Of a stretch of 64,000 bases of DNA, positions 8,437-16,602 are shown piece after piece. Within the stretch, counting starts at the first letter, position 1, and each line of letters opens with the position of its first letter. The stretch spans positions 62,001 to 126,000 of the forward strand of contig NZ_JOBF01000017.1 in NCBI RefSeq assembly GCF_000718635.1, in the 5' to 3' direction. Source of the stretch: Streptomyces varsoviensis (GTDB taxonomy: Bacteria; Actinomycetota; Actinomycetes; Streptomycetales; Streptomycetaceae). Made by a program: the position numbers and the translations under genes. A model generated the notes under the pieces. It searched no databases and had not been told where the DNA came from. It was given only the letters and a program-made list of their open reading frames with translations.

Positions 8437-9543
8437 ATGTCCGTACTACCCTCTCCCTCCCGACCGCTGCGGCTGGCCGCCGCCATCGGCCGCGGCGATG
8501 CCGCGGACGCGCTCGACGCCGAGCCGTACATCCGCGCCGCCCGCCTCGCCGAGCGCGGCAGGCTCGACTTCGTCACCCTCGGCGACTCCTTCACGCGGCG
8601 GGGCCCGGACGCCCTCGCCGTGCTGGCCCGCGTCGCGCCCGCGACGGAACGGATCGGCTTGGTGCCGACCGTCACCACCACGCACACCGAGCCGTTCCAC
8701 GTCTCCAGCGCCGTCGCGACCCTCGACTGGGTCAGCCGCGGCCGGGCCGGCTGGACCGTGGACGTGTCGACGACGGAGGCCGAGGCGCGGCTCTTCGGCC
8801 GCCGCCCCGCGGCCCCGGCGCGGGCCCTGTGGCGCGAGGCGGCGGAGGTCGCCGACGTGGCCGGGCGGCTCTGGGACAGTTGGGAGGACGACGCCGAGAT
8901 CAGGGACGTCGCCACCGGCCGCTTCATCGACCGCGACAAGCTGCACTACGTCGACTTCGAGGGCGGCGACTTCTCCGTGCGCGGCCCGGCGATCGTGCCG
9001 AGGCCGCCCCAGGGCCGGCCGGTCATCGCGGTGGACGCCACCGCTTCGCTGCCGCGCGAGGCCGCGGCCCGGCACGCCGACATCGCGTACGTACGGGCCA
9101 TGAACCGGAGCGGCGCCGCCGGGGCGCGGGCGGATCTGCGCGGCCGCGCGGCGGCGCACGGCCGCGACCCGGACGCGCTGACGGTCCTGGCCGCGCTGAC
9201 CGTCGACCTGACCGACGGCGAGCGCGCGGCGTCGGCCGACTCCGCCTCGTACGAGGGGAAACTCACGGCCGGCCGCGGCGGGCGCACGCGCTACCGGGGC
9301 GGCCCCGTCGGCCTCGCCGCGCTGATCGGCGACTGGTACGAGGCCGGGGCCGCGGACGGCTTCCACATCACGCCCGCCGACCCGGACGGCGACCTGGAGC
9401 GGTTCGTCAACGGCACGGTGGCGCTGCTCCAGCACCGCGGCGTCTTCCGCACCTTCTATCCCGGCGCCACGCTCCGCGCCCACCTCGGCCTGGCGCGCCC
9501 CGCCGGCCGCTACGCGCCCGCACCCGCCGGAGGCATCGCATGA
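8437..9543 (+). CDS. LLM class flavin-dependent oxidoreductase
   Basis: This 368-residue luciferase-like TIM-barrel flavoprotein has LRLAAAIG near the N-terminus, RLDFVTLGDSF (about 42-52), ERIGLVPTVTTTHTEPFHVS (about 71-90) and TLDWVSRGRAGW (about 94-105), all hallmarks of FMNH2-dependent bacterial-luciferase-like monooxygenases. These enzymes use reduced flavin and O2 to oxidise substrates such as alkanesulfonates, sulfones or nitrilotriacetate. The stop overlaps the next gene's start (ATGA at 9540-9543), so the two are translationally coupled and may work in sequence. The ribosome site before 8437 is weak. Confidence 0.88.
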   Translation: MSVLPSPSRPLRLAAAIGRGDAADALDAEPYIRAARLAERGRLDFVTLGDSFTRRGPDALAVLARVAPATERIGLVPTVTTTHTEPFHVSSAVATLDWVSRGRAGWTVDVSTTEAEARLFGRRPAAPARALWREAAEVADVAGRLWDSWEDDAEIRDVATGRFIDRDKLHYVDFEGGDFSVRGPAIVPRPPQGRPVIAVDATASLPREAAARHADIAYVRAMNRSGAAGARADLRGRAAAHGRDPDALTVLAALTVDLTDGERAASADSASYEGKLTAGRGGRTRYRGGPVGLAALIGDWYEAGAADGFHITPADPDGDLERFVNGTVALLQHRGVFRTFYPGATLRAHLGLARPAGRYAPAPAGGIA

Positions 9544-10943
9544 ACACGCCGGTCAAGAAGCAGATCCACCTCGCCGCCCACTTCCCGGGCGTCAACGCCA
9601 CGACCGTCTGGGCCGATCCGCGCTCCGGCAGCCAGATCGACTTCTCCTCCTTCGAGCATCTGGCCCGCACCGCCGAGCGCGGCCTGTTCGACTTCTTCTT
9701 CCTCGCCGAGGGGCTGCGGCTGCGCGAGCACAAGGGCCGTATCCACGACCTCGACGTGGTCGGCCGCCCCGAGTCGATCACCGTGCTGAACGCCCTCGCC
9801 GCCGTCACCGACCGCCTCGGGCTCGCCGCCACGGTGAACGCCACCTTCAACGAGCCGTACGAACTGGCCCGTCGGCTCGGCACGCTGGACCACCTCAGCG
9901 GCGGCCGGGCCGCCTGGAACGTCGTCACCTCCTCCGACGCCTTCACCGGCGAGAACTTCCGGCGCGGCGGCTACCTCGACCGGGCTGACCGCTACACCCG
10001 AGCCGCCGAGTTCGTCGCGGTAGCCCGTGAACTGTGGGACTCCTGGGATGGCGGCGGCGCCCCGCGCCCGTTCGCCCACAGCGGGCGGCACTTCGACATC
10101 TCGGGCGAGTTCGGCGTGCGGCGCGGCCCGCAGGGCCATCCCGTGGTCATCCAGGCGGGCGACTCCGACGAGGGCCGCGAGTTCGCGGCCTCCGCCGCCG
10201 ACATCGTCTTCACCCGGCACGGCACGTTGGCGGCGGGCCGCGCGTTCTACGCCGACGTGAAGCGGCGGCTCGGCGCGTACGGCCGGCGCCCGGCGGACCT
10301 CAAGATCATGCCCGGTGCGACGTTCGCGCTCGGCGACACCGCCGCCGAGGCGCAGGAGAAGGCCGCCGAGATCCGCCGGCTCCAGGTCTCGCCGCAGAAC
10401 GCGATCCTCGCCCTGGAACAGGTCTGGGGCCGCGACCTGTCCGCGTACGACCCGGACGGGCCGCTGCCCGACATCGACCCGGACCCTGAGAGCCAACTGG
10501 TCCAGGGCCGGGTCCGGATCGGCGACCCGCTGGCCGTCGCCGCGAAATGGCGGGCGCTGGCGGCGGCCAAGGGGCTCTCCATCCGGCAGACGGTGATCGA
10601 GACGACCGGGCGGCAGTCGTTCATCGGGACTCCCGAGAGCGTCGCGGCGGAGCTGGACGAGTTCGTGCAGACGGACGCCGCCGACGGCTTCATCCTCATT
10701 CCGCACCTCACGCCCGGCGGGCTCGACGACTTCGTGGCGCGCGTCGTGCCGCTGCTCCAGGAGCGCGGCTCGTTCCGCACCCGGTACGAAGGCACGACCC
10801 TCCGCGACCACCTGGGCCTGGCCCGGCCGCCCGCCGCCCCGGCCCCGGACGCCCCGGCCCCTGACCCGAAGGACCCCGACGCGAAGGACCCGGACGCCCC
10901 CGCCCCCGCGCGTGGCACGCGCGGAGCGGCTGTGAAAGGTTGA
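9540..10943 (+). CDS. NtaA/SnaA/DszA-type FMN-dependent monooxygenase
   Basis: This 467-residue protein of the NtaA/SnaA/DszA/DmoA branch of the luciferase superfamily has the branch signatures KQIHLAAHFPG, FEHLARTAERGLFDFFFLAEG (about 31-51), LDHLSGGRAAWNVVTSSD (about 118-135) and NFRRGGYLDRADRYTRAAEF. This branch includes nitrilotriacetate, dibenzothiophene-sulfone and dimethyl-sulfide monooxygenases, which use FMNH2 from a partner reductase. The frame is open far upstream, but the start is set at the ATG at 9540 because it overlaps the preceding stop and begins the family's conserved N-terminus. The last 40 or so residues are Pro/Ala/Asp-rich and unlike the family. Confidence 0.9.
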   Translation: MNTPVKKQIHLAAHFPGVNATTVWADPRSGSQIDFSSFEHLARTAERGLFDFFFLAEGLRLREHKGRIHDLDVVGRPESITVLNALAAVTDRLGLAATVNATFNEPYELARRLGTLDHLSGGRAAWNVVTSSDAFTGENFRRGGYLDRADRYTRAAEFVAVARELWDSWDGGGAPRPFAHSGRHFDISGEFGVRRGPQGHPVVIQAGDSDEGREFAASAADIVFTRHGTLAAGRAFYADVKRRLGAYGRRPADLKIMPGATFALGDTAAEAQEKAAEIRRLQVSPQNAILALEQVWGRDLSAYDPDGPLPDIDPDPESQLVQGRVRIGDPLAVAAKWRALAAAKGLSIRQTVIETTGRQSFIGTPESVAAELDEFVQTDAADGFILIPHLTPGGLDDFVARVVPLLQERGSFRTRYEGTTLRDHLGLARPPAAPAPDAPAPDPKDPDAKDPDAPAPARGTRGAAVKG

Positions 10944-10948
10944 ACGAC

Positions 10949-11791
10949 ATGAGCGATATGAGCGGCATGGGTGGCATGAACGGCAGCGGCGACGACGCGC
11001 GGCAGCAGTGGAAGACCTGGCACGAGAACCGCGTGGCGACGGTCTCCGAGCCGTACGGACCGCTCGCGCTCACCGGCACGCACTGGCTCGCCGACGCCGT
11101 GGACGGCCGCCTGGAGACCTTGGACGGCACCGTCCTGCCGGGGCGCTGGACCGAGGGGGCCGGTGACGACACGATCGTGCTCGGTGCGACGGCCGCCGAC
11201 GGACTGACTTTTGACGGCCGGCCGCTGGACGGCGAGGTCCGGCTCGGCGCGGACGACGGCCCGGGGACGGCCCGCGTCGCCCGCGGCGCACAGCGCTACG
11301 TCGTGCTGCGCCGCGAGGGACTGTGGGCCGTGCGGGTCTTCGACCCGGACGCCGAGAACCGCCGCGCCTTCGCCGGGATCGACGTCTTCGACTACGACGA
11401 ACGGTGGGTGCTGGCGGGGGAGTTCCGCCCGTACGACGCGAGCCGCACCGTACGCGTGGGCAACGCCGACGGCCGGGAACGGGGCCTCGGGCTCGGCGGC
11501 GAACTGGCCTTCACGGTCGACGGCGCCGAGCACACGCTCCAGGTCGCGGTCGAGGACGACGGCTCGCTGTGGGCCGTACTCGCCGACGGCACGAGCGGCC
11601 ACGACAGCTACCGCTTCCGCTTCCTGCGCCCGCCGGCCCCGGCCGCGGACGGAACGGTGACCGTGGACTTCAACCGGACCCTGCTGCCGCCGTGCGCCTT
11701 CGCCGACCACTTCATCTGCCCGTTCCCGCCGCCGGGCAACACCCTGCCGATCGAGGTACGGGCGGGGGAGCGCAACCGGCTGACGCGCTGA
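10949..11791 (+). CDS. DUF1684 domain-containing protein
   Basis: This 280-residue protein has the DUF1684 landmarks: WKTWHENRVATVSEPYGPLALTG near the N-terminus, WAVRVFDPDAENRRAFAGID in the middle and, near the C-terminus, DFNRTLLPPCAFADHFICPFPPPGN, the conserved Cys-containing, PPPGN-ending segment. The function of the family is unknown. It is the last gene of the flavin operon and begins 5 nt after the monooxygenase stop; AAAGG at 10934-10938 precedes the ATG at 10949, which I prefer over an upstream TTG at 10940. Position suggests a role in the same oxidative pathway, which is an inference. Confidence 0.85.
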   Translation: MSDMSGMGGMNGSGDDARQQWKTWHENRVATVSEPYGPLALTGTHWLADAVDGRLETLDGTVLPGRWTEGAGDDTIVLGATAADGLTFDGRPLDGEVRLGADDGPGTARVARGAQRYVVLRREGLWAVRVFDPDAENRRAFAGIDVFDYDERWVLAGEFRPYDASRTVRVGNADGRERGLGLGGELAFTVDGAEHTLQVAVEDDGSLWAVLADGTSGHDSYRFRFLRPPAPAADGTVTVDFNRTLLPPCAFADHFICPFPPPGNTLPIEVRAGERNRLTR

Positions 11792-12141
11792 CGGAACCGG
11801 CCGCGGGGCGCTGAGAGGGCGGTGCCGGAACAGGCCGGGGACGGGGGAGGAACAGGCCGGGAGACGAGGGTGGAACCGACCGGCCCGCCGATACGTCCTA
11901 TCGCCGACCCGAGGGGGTCAGCACCAGCCCCGGCGGCCCAAGTGCCGTCGGGGCCATGGCCGTTGTGCCGCCGACGGCCGTCCGAAAGCCGCCCTTGCGT
12001 CCGCCGTCCGCACGCCTCGATACTCCGCAGCAGCGCTTGTCAGGGGCACGGCGGAAAACGGAATCCGGTGTGCCCTTTGACTGCGCCTCACGGGCCCGTC
12101 CACCCCACGGCGGGCCCCCTACCCCCCTCGGGAGGAAGAAC
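11792..12141. other. intergenic region upstream of a streptogrisin gene
   Basis: These 350 bp have no supported gene. They must contain the protease promoter and perhaps the operon's terminator, but I could not identify convincing -35/-10 boxes or a T-tailed hairpin. GGGAGGAAG at 12130-12138 is the ribosome site of the protease. Confidence 0.4.
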
Positions 12142-13050
12142 GTGAGGATCAAGCGCACCACCCCCCGCAGCGGCATCGTGAGACGTTCCGGCCTGCTCGC
12201 CACGGCCGCCGGCCTCGCGGCCGCGACGGCGCTGGTCTCCACCAACGCCCACGCCGACGGCGCCCGGTCCGTCGAGCCGTACAGCGCCGCCCAGCTCTCC
12301 TCCGTCGACTCGGCCGTGCGGAGCGCCGACGTCGCGGGCACGGCCTGGTCGGTGGACCGCAAGACCAACTCCGTCACCGTCGCGGTCGACGAGACCGTCA
12401 CCGCGGCCGACATCGCCAAGATCAAGTCCGCGGCGGGCGCCAACGCCGGCGCCATCCGCATCGAGCACATGAAGGGCAAGCTGCGCAAGCTGCTCTCCGG
12501 CGGCGACGCGATCTACGCGCCGAGCTGGCGCTGCTCCCTCGGCTTCAACGTGCGCAAGGGCAACACGTACTACCTGCTCACGGCCGGACACTGCACCGAG
12601 GGCAAGCCGCCCTACTACGCGAACTCCAGCAAGACCACGAGCATCGGCCCCACCACGGGCACGAGCTTCCCCGGCAACGACTACGGCATCGTGCAGTACA
12701 CGAACACCTCGCTGGCCCACCCCAGCGCCGTAGGCAGCCAGGCCATCACCAAGGCCGCCGACCCCACCGTGGGCCAGAACGTCACCCGGCGCGGCTCCAC
12801 CACCGGCACCCACAGCGGCAGGGTCACCGCGCTGAACCAGACCGTCAACTACGGCAGCGGCGACATCGTCTCCGGTCTGATCAAGACCACCGTCTGCGCC
12901 GAGCCCGGCGACAGCGGCGGCTCGCTCTACTCCGGTTCCACCGCCTACGGACTCACCTCCGGCGGCAGCGGCAACTGCACCTCCGGCGGGACGACGTTCT
13001 TCCAGCCGGTGGTCGAAGCGATGAACGCCTACGGCGTGAGCCTCTTCTGA
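12142..13050 (+). CDS. secreted streptogrisin-type serine protease (S1E family)
   Basis: The product is 302 residues: a basic signal peptide (hydrophobic core about 17-33, cleavage near AHA-DG), a propeptide to about residue 117, and a mature enzyme of about 185 residues starting at LSGGDAIY, the size of streptogrisin B. The chymotrypsin-fold triad is visible as His150 (LLTAGHC), Asp180 (GNDYGIV) and Ser258 (AEPGDSGG). The GTG at 12142 is chosen because it follows GGGAGGAAG and starts a proper signal peptide; upstream ATGs extend into unrelated sequence. Such pro-enzymes are secreted, self-processed and digest extracellular protein. It is a monocistronic unit. Confidence 0.93.
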   Translation: MRIKRTTPRSGIVRRSGLLATAAGLAAATALVSTNAHADGARSVEPYSAAQLSSVDSAVRSADVAGTAWSVDRKTNSVTVAVDETVTAADIAKIKSAAGANAGAIRIEHMKGKLRKLLSGGDAIYAPSWRCSLGFNVRKGNTYYLLTAGHCTEGKPPYYANSSKTTSIGPTTGTSFPGNDYGIVQYTNTSLAHPSAVGSQAITKAADPTVGQNVTRRGSTTGTHSGRVTALNQTVNYGSGDIVSGLIKTTVCAEPGDSGGSLYSGSTAYGLTSGGSGNCTSGGTTFFQPVVEAMNAYGVSLF

Positions 13051-13150
13051 CCGAGCTCTGACCGAGTGCTGACTGAGCTCTGACCGAGCTCTGATCGTGT
13101 TCCGGCCGGGCTCTGACCCTGCTCCGAGCACGTCCCGAGCACGTTCCGAG
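13050..13150 (+). repeat. degenerate tgaccgagctc tandem repeat
   Basis: About seven imperfect copies of an 11- to 13-bp unit (tgaccgagctc and variants, then gagcacgtccc variants) directly follow the protease stop codon. The units contain the hexamer GAGCTC. No clear terminator was found here. Confidence 0.7.
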
Positions 13151-13245
13151 GGAAGGCGCGGCCTTTCTTCCCCACCTTCACGGCCTTCCCCGTCCCGCCT
13201 GCCCCCGGCCGCGACACCGGCCGGGGGCAGGCGCGCGTACGCGAC

Positions 13246-14073
13246 TCACCGGGGGAGCGCCGCAGGCCCGTACGCGCCTCCGCCCCGTTCCCCGCCGCCG
13301 AGCCGTTCCGCGATCTTCAGCAGTTCGCCGGGGGCCAGGTGCGCGCCCGAGTCGCACACCATGTAGGTGAAGGTCCCGTCGAACCAGGTCACGCCGTGCT
13401 CGGACCCCGGCCCGTCGAAGAAGCGGCCGGACAGCCCGCCGACCGACACCGCCTTCCCCTCGCCGCCGCCCTGCTGCCCCCTCCCGGTGATCTGCGCGAT
13501 GGCCAGCGACGGAAGCCCCGAGCCCTCGCGGTAGTAGCGGGTCCAGGCGGGACCGGGCTCGTGCTCGCGCTCCAGCAGGTACGGCAGGCCGGGCCGGGGG
13601 CCGGGTTCCTCCTGGTACATGGCGTCCGTCTGCGCGTATCCCGTGGGGAGGTAGCGGGGGGTGAGGAGGAAAGCGCCGTCGAAAGGGGGGATGCGGCCGC
13701 CGGTCGAGGCGTCGACGAGCCGCCGCTGTCCCAAGGGCTCCCGCAGCGTGACGGCGACTTGTTGATATTTCGTGGTCTCGCAGGGGTGCGACAGGTTGGA
13801 AATGCCTGTCCTGATCGTCACGGCGACGGCGTCGGAGGACTCCCGTGCCGCCAGCTCGGGCCCCGCCTCCTGGCAGGGGGACCATGAGACGGCGGCGGTG
13901 AGCGTACGTCCGTCCCGGCTCACCAGCACCTGGCTCGACACCAGCCCGTCATCGCGATGGTTCTTGAGTCGGTCCTCCCAGAGCCACCACGCGGTCAGGG
14001 CGACGGTGACGACGGCTGTCGTGCCGACGATCCATAACCCCCGCCTCAGATACGTGAGTTGGTCGGGTCGCAC
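13246..14073 (-). CDS. membrane-anchored protein of unknown function
   Basis: This 275-residue protein is not recognised. It has one N-terminal transmembrane segment (LWIVGTTAVVTVALTAWWLW, about residues 13-32) after a short cytoplasmic stretch, then a likely extracytoplasmic domain with three Cys residues (in PCQEAG, HPCETT and YMVCDSG). No catalytic motif is evident. The GTG at 14071-14073 begins two bases after the stop of the upstream MmcQ/YjbR gene, so the pair is probably one transcript. A single-pass sensor or lipid-envelope function is possible but unsupported. Confidence 0.7.
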   Translation of the reverse strand: MRPDQLTYLRRGLWIVGTTAVVTVALTAWWLWEDRLKNHRDDGLVSSQVLVSRDGRTLTAAVSWSPCQEAGPELAARESSDAVAVTIRTGISNLSHPCETTKYQQVAVTLREPLGQRRLVDASTGGRIPPFDGAFLLTPRYLPTGYAQTDAMYQEEPGPRPGLPYLLEREHEPGPAWTRYYREGSGLPSLAIAQITGRGQQGGGEGKAVSVGGLSGRFFDGPGSEHGVTWFDGTFTYMVCDSGAHLAPGELLKIAERLGGGERGGGAYGPAALPR

Positions 14074-14075
14074 GC

Positions 14076-14420
14076 TCAGGCCGCCCCGGTGAAGGCGTCC
14101 AGCAGGTGCGGCGGGGCCGCCTGCTTCCAGGAGTCGACGAGGATGTCCCGCAGCTCGTCGAGGTCCTCCAGGGCGGCGAGCCGTACGCGCACCCAGTTGG
14201 AGCCGGCCTCGTGGGGCGGCACCCAGAACTTCTCCGGCTCCGCCGCGATCAGCTCCTGCCGCTCGTGCATCGGGCAGCGCACGGCGAACGAGGTCTCGTC
14301 GTCGGGGACCGTGACGAACATCTTGCCGGCGACGCGGAAGGTGGGCATGGACCACGCCTCCTTCTCCACCGTCTCCGGCAGGGAGAGGGCGATGCGGCGT
14401 ACGTCTGCGGAATCGGTCAT
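14076..14420 (-). CDS. MmcQ/YjbR family protein
   Basis: This 114-residue protein matches the MmcQ/YjbR fold: RRIALSLPETVEKEAW at the N-terminus, FRVAGKMFVTVPDDETSFAVRCP in the centre and GSNWVRVRLAALEDLDELRDIL towards the C-terminus. YjbR has a double-wing DNA-binding-like (CyaY-like) fold; the cellular role is unknown. The ATG at 14420 is preferred to a TTG two codons upstream. It is followed after two bases by the GTG of the membrane protein gene, implying cotranscription. Confidence 0.85.
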   Translation of the reverse strand: MTDSADVRRIALSLPETVEKEAWSMPTFRVAGKMFVTVPDDETSFAVRCPMHERQELIAAEPEKFWVPPHEAGSNWVRVRLAALEDLDELRDILVDSWKQAAPPHLLDAFTGAA

Positions 14421-14509
14421 GATCAACAGATTAAGCGGTGCCCGTACGGCGGCGGTGCCGCGCCGGAAACCCTTGGCCCCCGCCGCGCCCGCTCCCTACG
14501 ATCCGGACC

Positions 14510-15442
14510 GTGACGACGACGGAAGCGCAGGTGGAAGAGGTCGTACGGCTGGTGCGGCAGGTGTTCGGCGCGGATGTCGCCGGCGCGTACCTCCATGGCT
14601 CCGCCGTGCTGGACGGGCTGCGGCCGAGCAGCGACATCGACGTACTGGCCGTGCTGCGGCGGCGCACGACCGAGGGGGAGCGGCGGGCGCTCGTGACCGC
14701 GCTGCTGGAGATCTCCGGAGCCGTTGGCGGGGACGCCCGGCGGCCCGACGAGGTGGCGGACCCCCAGCCCGACGAGGTGGCGGAAGCCCGGCCCGGCGGG
14801 GCGTCGGACGCCAGGCCCGTCGCGCTGGCGGACGCCCGGCCCGGCGAGGTGTCGGAAGCCAGGCCCGTCGAGCTGACGATCGTCGTCCAGGACGCGGTGC
14901 GGCCGTGGCGGTACCCGCCGCGCTGCGAGTTCCAGTACGGGGAGTGGCTGCGTACGGAGTACGAGCGCGGGCACACGCCGGAGCCGGGGGACAGCCCCGA
15001 CCTCGCGCCGCTGATCACCATGGTGCTGCTCGGCGACGCCCCGCTGTACGGGCCGCCCCCGGCCGCCGTGCTCGACGCCGTACCCCACGACGACCTGCGC
15101 CGCGGCATCGTCGCCGGGGTGCCGGAGCTGCTGGCCGAGCTGGCGGACGACACCCGCAACGCCGTCCTGACGCTCGCCCGCGTCTGGCGGACCCTGGCGA
15201 CCGGGGAGATCTGTTCCAAGGACGCCGCCGCTGCCTGGGCGCTCGTCCGGCTCCCCGAGGAGCACCGTCCCGTGCTGTCCCGCGCCCGGGCCGGCTACCT
15301 CGGCCCTCCCGGGACTCCCGGCCCTCTCGGCGCTTCCGGCCCTCCCGGCGCGGAGCGCGAGCGCTGGGACGACCTCGCGCCGCGCCTGCGCCCGTACGCC
15401 GAGCACGTCACCGCCGCGATCGAGCGGCTGATCTCGGGCTGA
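14510..15442 (+). CDS. ANT(3'')/AadA-like aminoglycoside nucleotidyltransferase with in-frame repeat insert
   Basis: This 310-residue protein opens with a Pol-beta nucleotidyltransferase domain: GAYLHGSAVLDGLRPSSDID gives the GS-x(n)-DxD metal-binding motif (about residues 27-46), and VELTIVVQ provides the third acidic residue. The C-terminal DUF4111 half (LVRLPEEHRPVLSRARAGYL) matches AadA-type adenylyltransferases, which inactivate streptomycin or spectinomycin with ATP. It is longer than the usual 260 or so residues because of an insert of about four 10-residue repeats around residues 77-121 and a Gly/Pro-rich collagen-like stretch around 265-283. The GTG at 14510 fits the family N-terminus; an upstream ATG gives a Pro/Arg-rich extension. 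Confidence 0.82.
   Translation: MTTTEAQVEEVVRLVRQVFGADVAGAYLHGSAVLDGLRPSSDIDVLAVLRRRTTEGERRALVTALLEISGAVGGDARRPDEVADPQPDEVAEARPGGASDARPVALADARPGEVSEARPVELTIVVQDAVRPWRYPPRCEFQYGEWLRTEYERGHTPEPGDSPDLAPLITMVLLGDAPLYGPPPAAVLDAVPHDDLRRGIVAGVPELLAELADDTRNAVLTLARVWRTLATGEICSKDAAAAWALVRLPEEHRPVLSRARAGYLGPPGTPGPLGASGPPGAERERWDDLAPRLRPYAEHVTAAIERLISG
14741..14872 (+). repeat. 30-bp in-frame tandem repeat inside the ANT gene
   Basis: About four degenerate 30-bp units (cggcccgacgaggtggcgga and variants) encode RPDEVADPQ-like decapeptides between the nucleotidyltransferase beta strands. The period keeps the reading frame. Confidence 0.85.
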
Positions 15443-15594
15443 CCGGGCCCGGCGGCCGGGGGCTCCGCCATCAGGGGCCCGCCGTCAGGGACTCGACCGC
15501 TGCCCGTAGCGGGCATACCGTGGGAAATAACACCCGCCCTCCCCGCTGCCGGAGGTGGCGACGGGGAGGGGCCCAGGACGGCTAGGGGGCCGTG

Positions 15595-16563
15595 ATGGTC
15601 GAGGAGCTGGTGGCAGCAGGAGCGGCGGTCGTGTCCGCGGGTGTGCTGTACGCACTCGCGGCGGCCCGTGTGGTCAAGCAGTACGAGCGGGGCGTGGTCT
15701 TCCGCCTCGGCCGGCTGCGGGACTCCGTGCGCGGGCCCGGGTTCACGATGGTGATCCCGGCCGTGGACCGGCTGCGCAAGGTGAACATGCAGATCGTCAC
15801 GATGCCGGTGCCCGCCCAGGAGGGCATCACCCGTGACAACGTCACGGTCCGCGTGGACGCGGTCGTGTACTTCAAGGTGGTCGACGCGGCCAGCGCCGTC
15901 GTCGAGGTCGAGGACTACCGCTTCGCCGTCTCCCAGATGGCCCAGACCTCGCTGCGCTCGATCATCGGCAAGAGCGACCTGGACGATCTGCTCTCCAACC
16001 GCGAGAAGCTCAACCAGGGCCTGGAGCTGATGATCGACAGCCCGGCCGTGGGGTGGGGCGTGCAGATCGACCGGGTGGAGATCAAGGACGTGTCCCTCCC
16101 GGAGACCATGAAGCGGTCGATGGCCCGGCAGGCCGAGGCCGACCGGGAGCGGCGGGCGCGCGTCATCAACGCCGACGCGGAGTTGCAGGCGTCGAAGAAG
16201 CTGGCCGAAGCCGCGCACGAGATGTCGGACGAGCCCTCGGCGCTCCAACTGCGGCTGCTGCAGACCGTGGTGGCCGTAGCGGCCGAGAAGAACTCCACGC
16301 TGGTGCTGCCCTTCCCGGTGGAGCTGCTGCGCTTCTTGGAACGCGCCACGCCCCGCGCCCAGCAGCAGTCACCGGCCCAGGAGCAGCCCTCGGCTCAGCA
16401 GCAGCCCTCGGTCCAAGAGCCGTCACAGCTTGAGCCCCAGCTACAGCCGCACCCGCAGCCCGCGCCCGAGCCCGAATTCCGGCCTCAGCCCGAGCTCCAC
16501 CCTCAGCCCGAACTCCACCCTCAGCCCGAGCTCCACCCTCAGCCCAAGGCCGAGCCGCAGTAG
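15595..16563 (+). CDS. slipin/SPFH (band 7) domain membrane protein
   Basis: This 322-residue protein has an N-terminal hydrophobic segment (about 7-24), then the SPFH/band 7 domain: VVKQYERGVVFRLGRL, GPGFTMVIPAVDRLRKVNMQ, DNVTVRVDAVVYFKVVD, SLRSIIGKSDLDDLLSNRE and GVQIDRVEIKDVSLPETMKRSMARQAEA, as in stomatin-like slipins. These form oligomeric membrane microdomain scaffolds, often paired with NfeD proteases, which is absent here. The C-terminal tail (from about residue 255) is a Gln/Pro-rich region ending in repeated ELHPQP hexapeptides. The ATG at 15595 is favoured over GTG at 15592 by spacing to AGGGGG at 15583-15588. Confidence 0.9.
   Translation: MVEELVAAGAAVVSAGVLYALAAARVVKQYERGVVFRLGRLRDSVRGPGFTMVIPAVDRLRKVNMQIVTMPVPAQEGITRDNVTVRVDAVVYFKVVDAASAVVEVEDYRFAVSQMAQTSLRSIIGKSDLDDLLSNREKLNQGLELMIDSPAVGWGVQIDRVEIKDVSLPETMKRSMARQAEADRERRARVINADAELQASKKLAEAAHEMSDEPSALQLRLLQTVVAVAAEKNSTLVLPFPVELLRFLERATPRAQQQSPAQEQPSAQQQPSVQEPSQLEPQLQPHPQPAPEPEFRPQPELHPQPELHPQPELHPQPKAEPQ
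16477..16550 (+). repeat. 18-bp in-frame repeat encoding ELHPQP
   Basis: Three to four near-identical 18-bp units encode PELHPQ repeats at the slipin C-terminus. Confidence 0.85.
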
Positions 16564-16602
16564 GCACCGCCGCGGGCGCGAGCCACGAGCGAGCCGACCG
16601 GC

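Noticed and set aside
6537..9539. Upstream extension (about 1000 codons) of the frame that ends as the NtaA-type monooxygenase
   Set aside because: It overlaps two real genes in another frame and is Arg/Pro-rich; the true start is the ATG at 9540.
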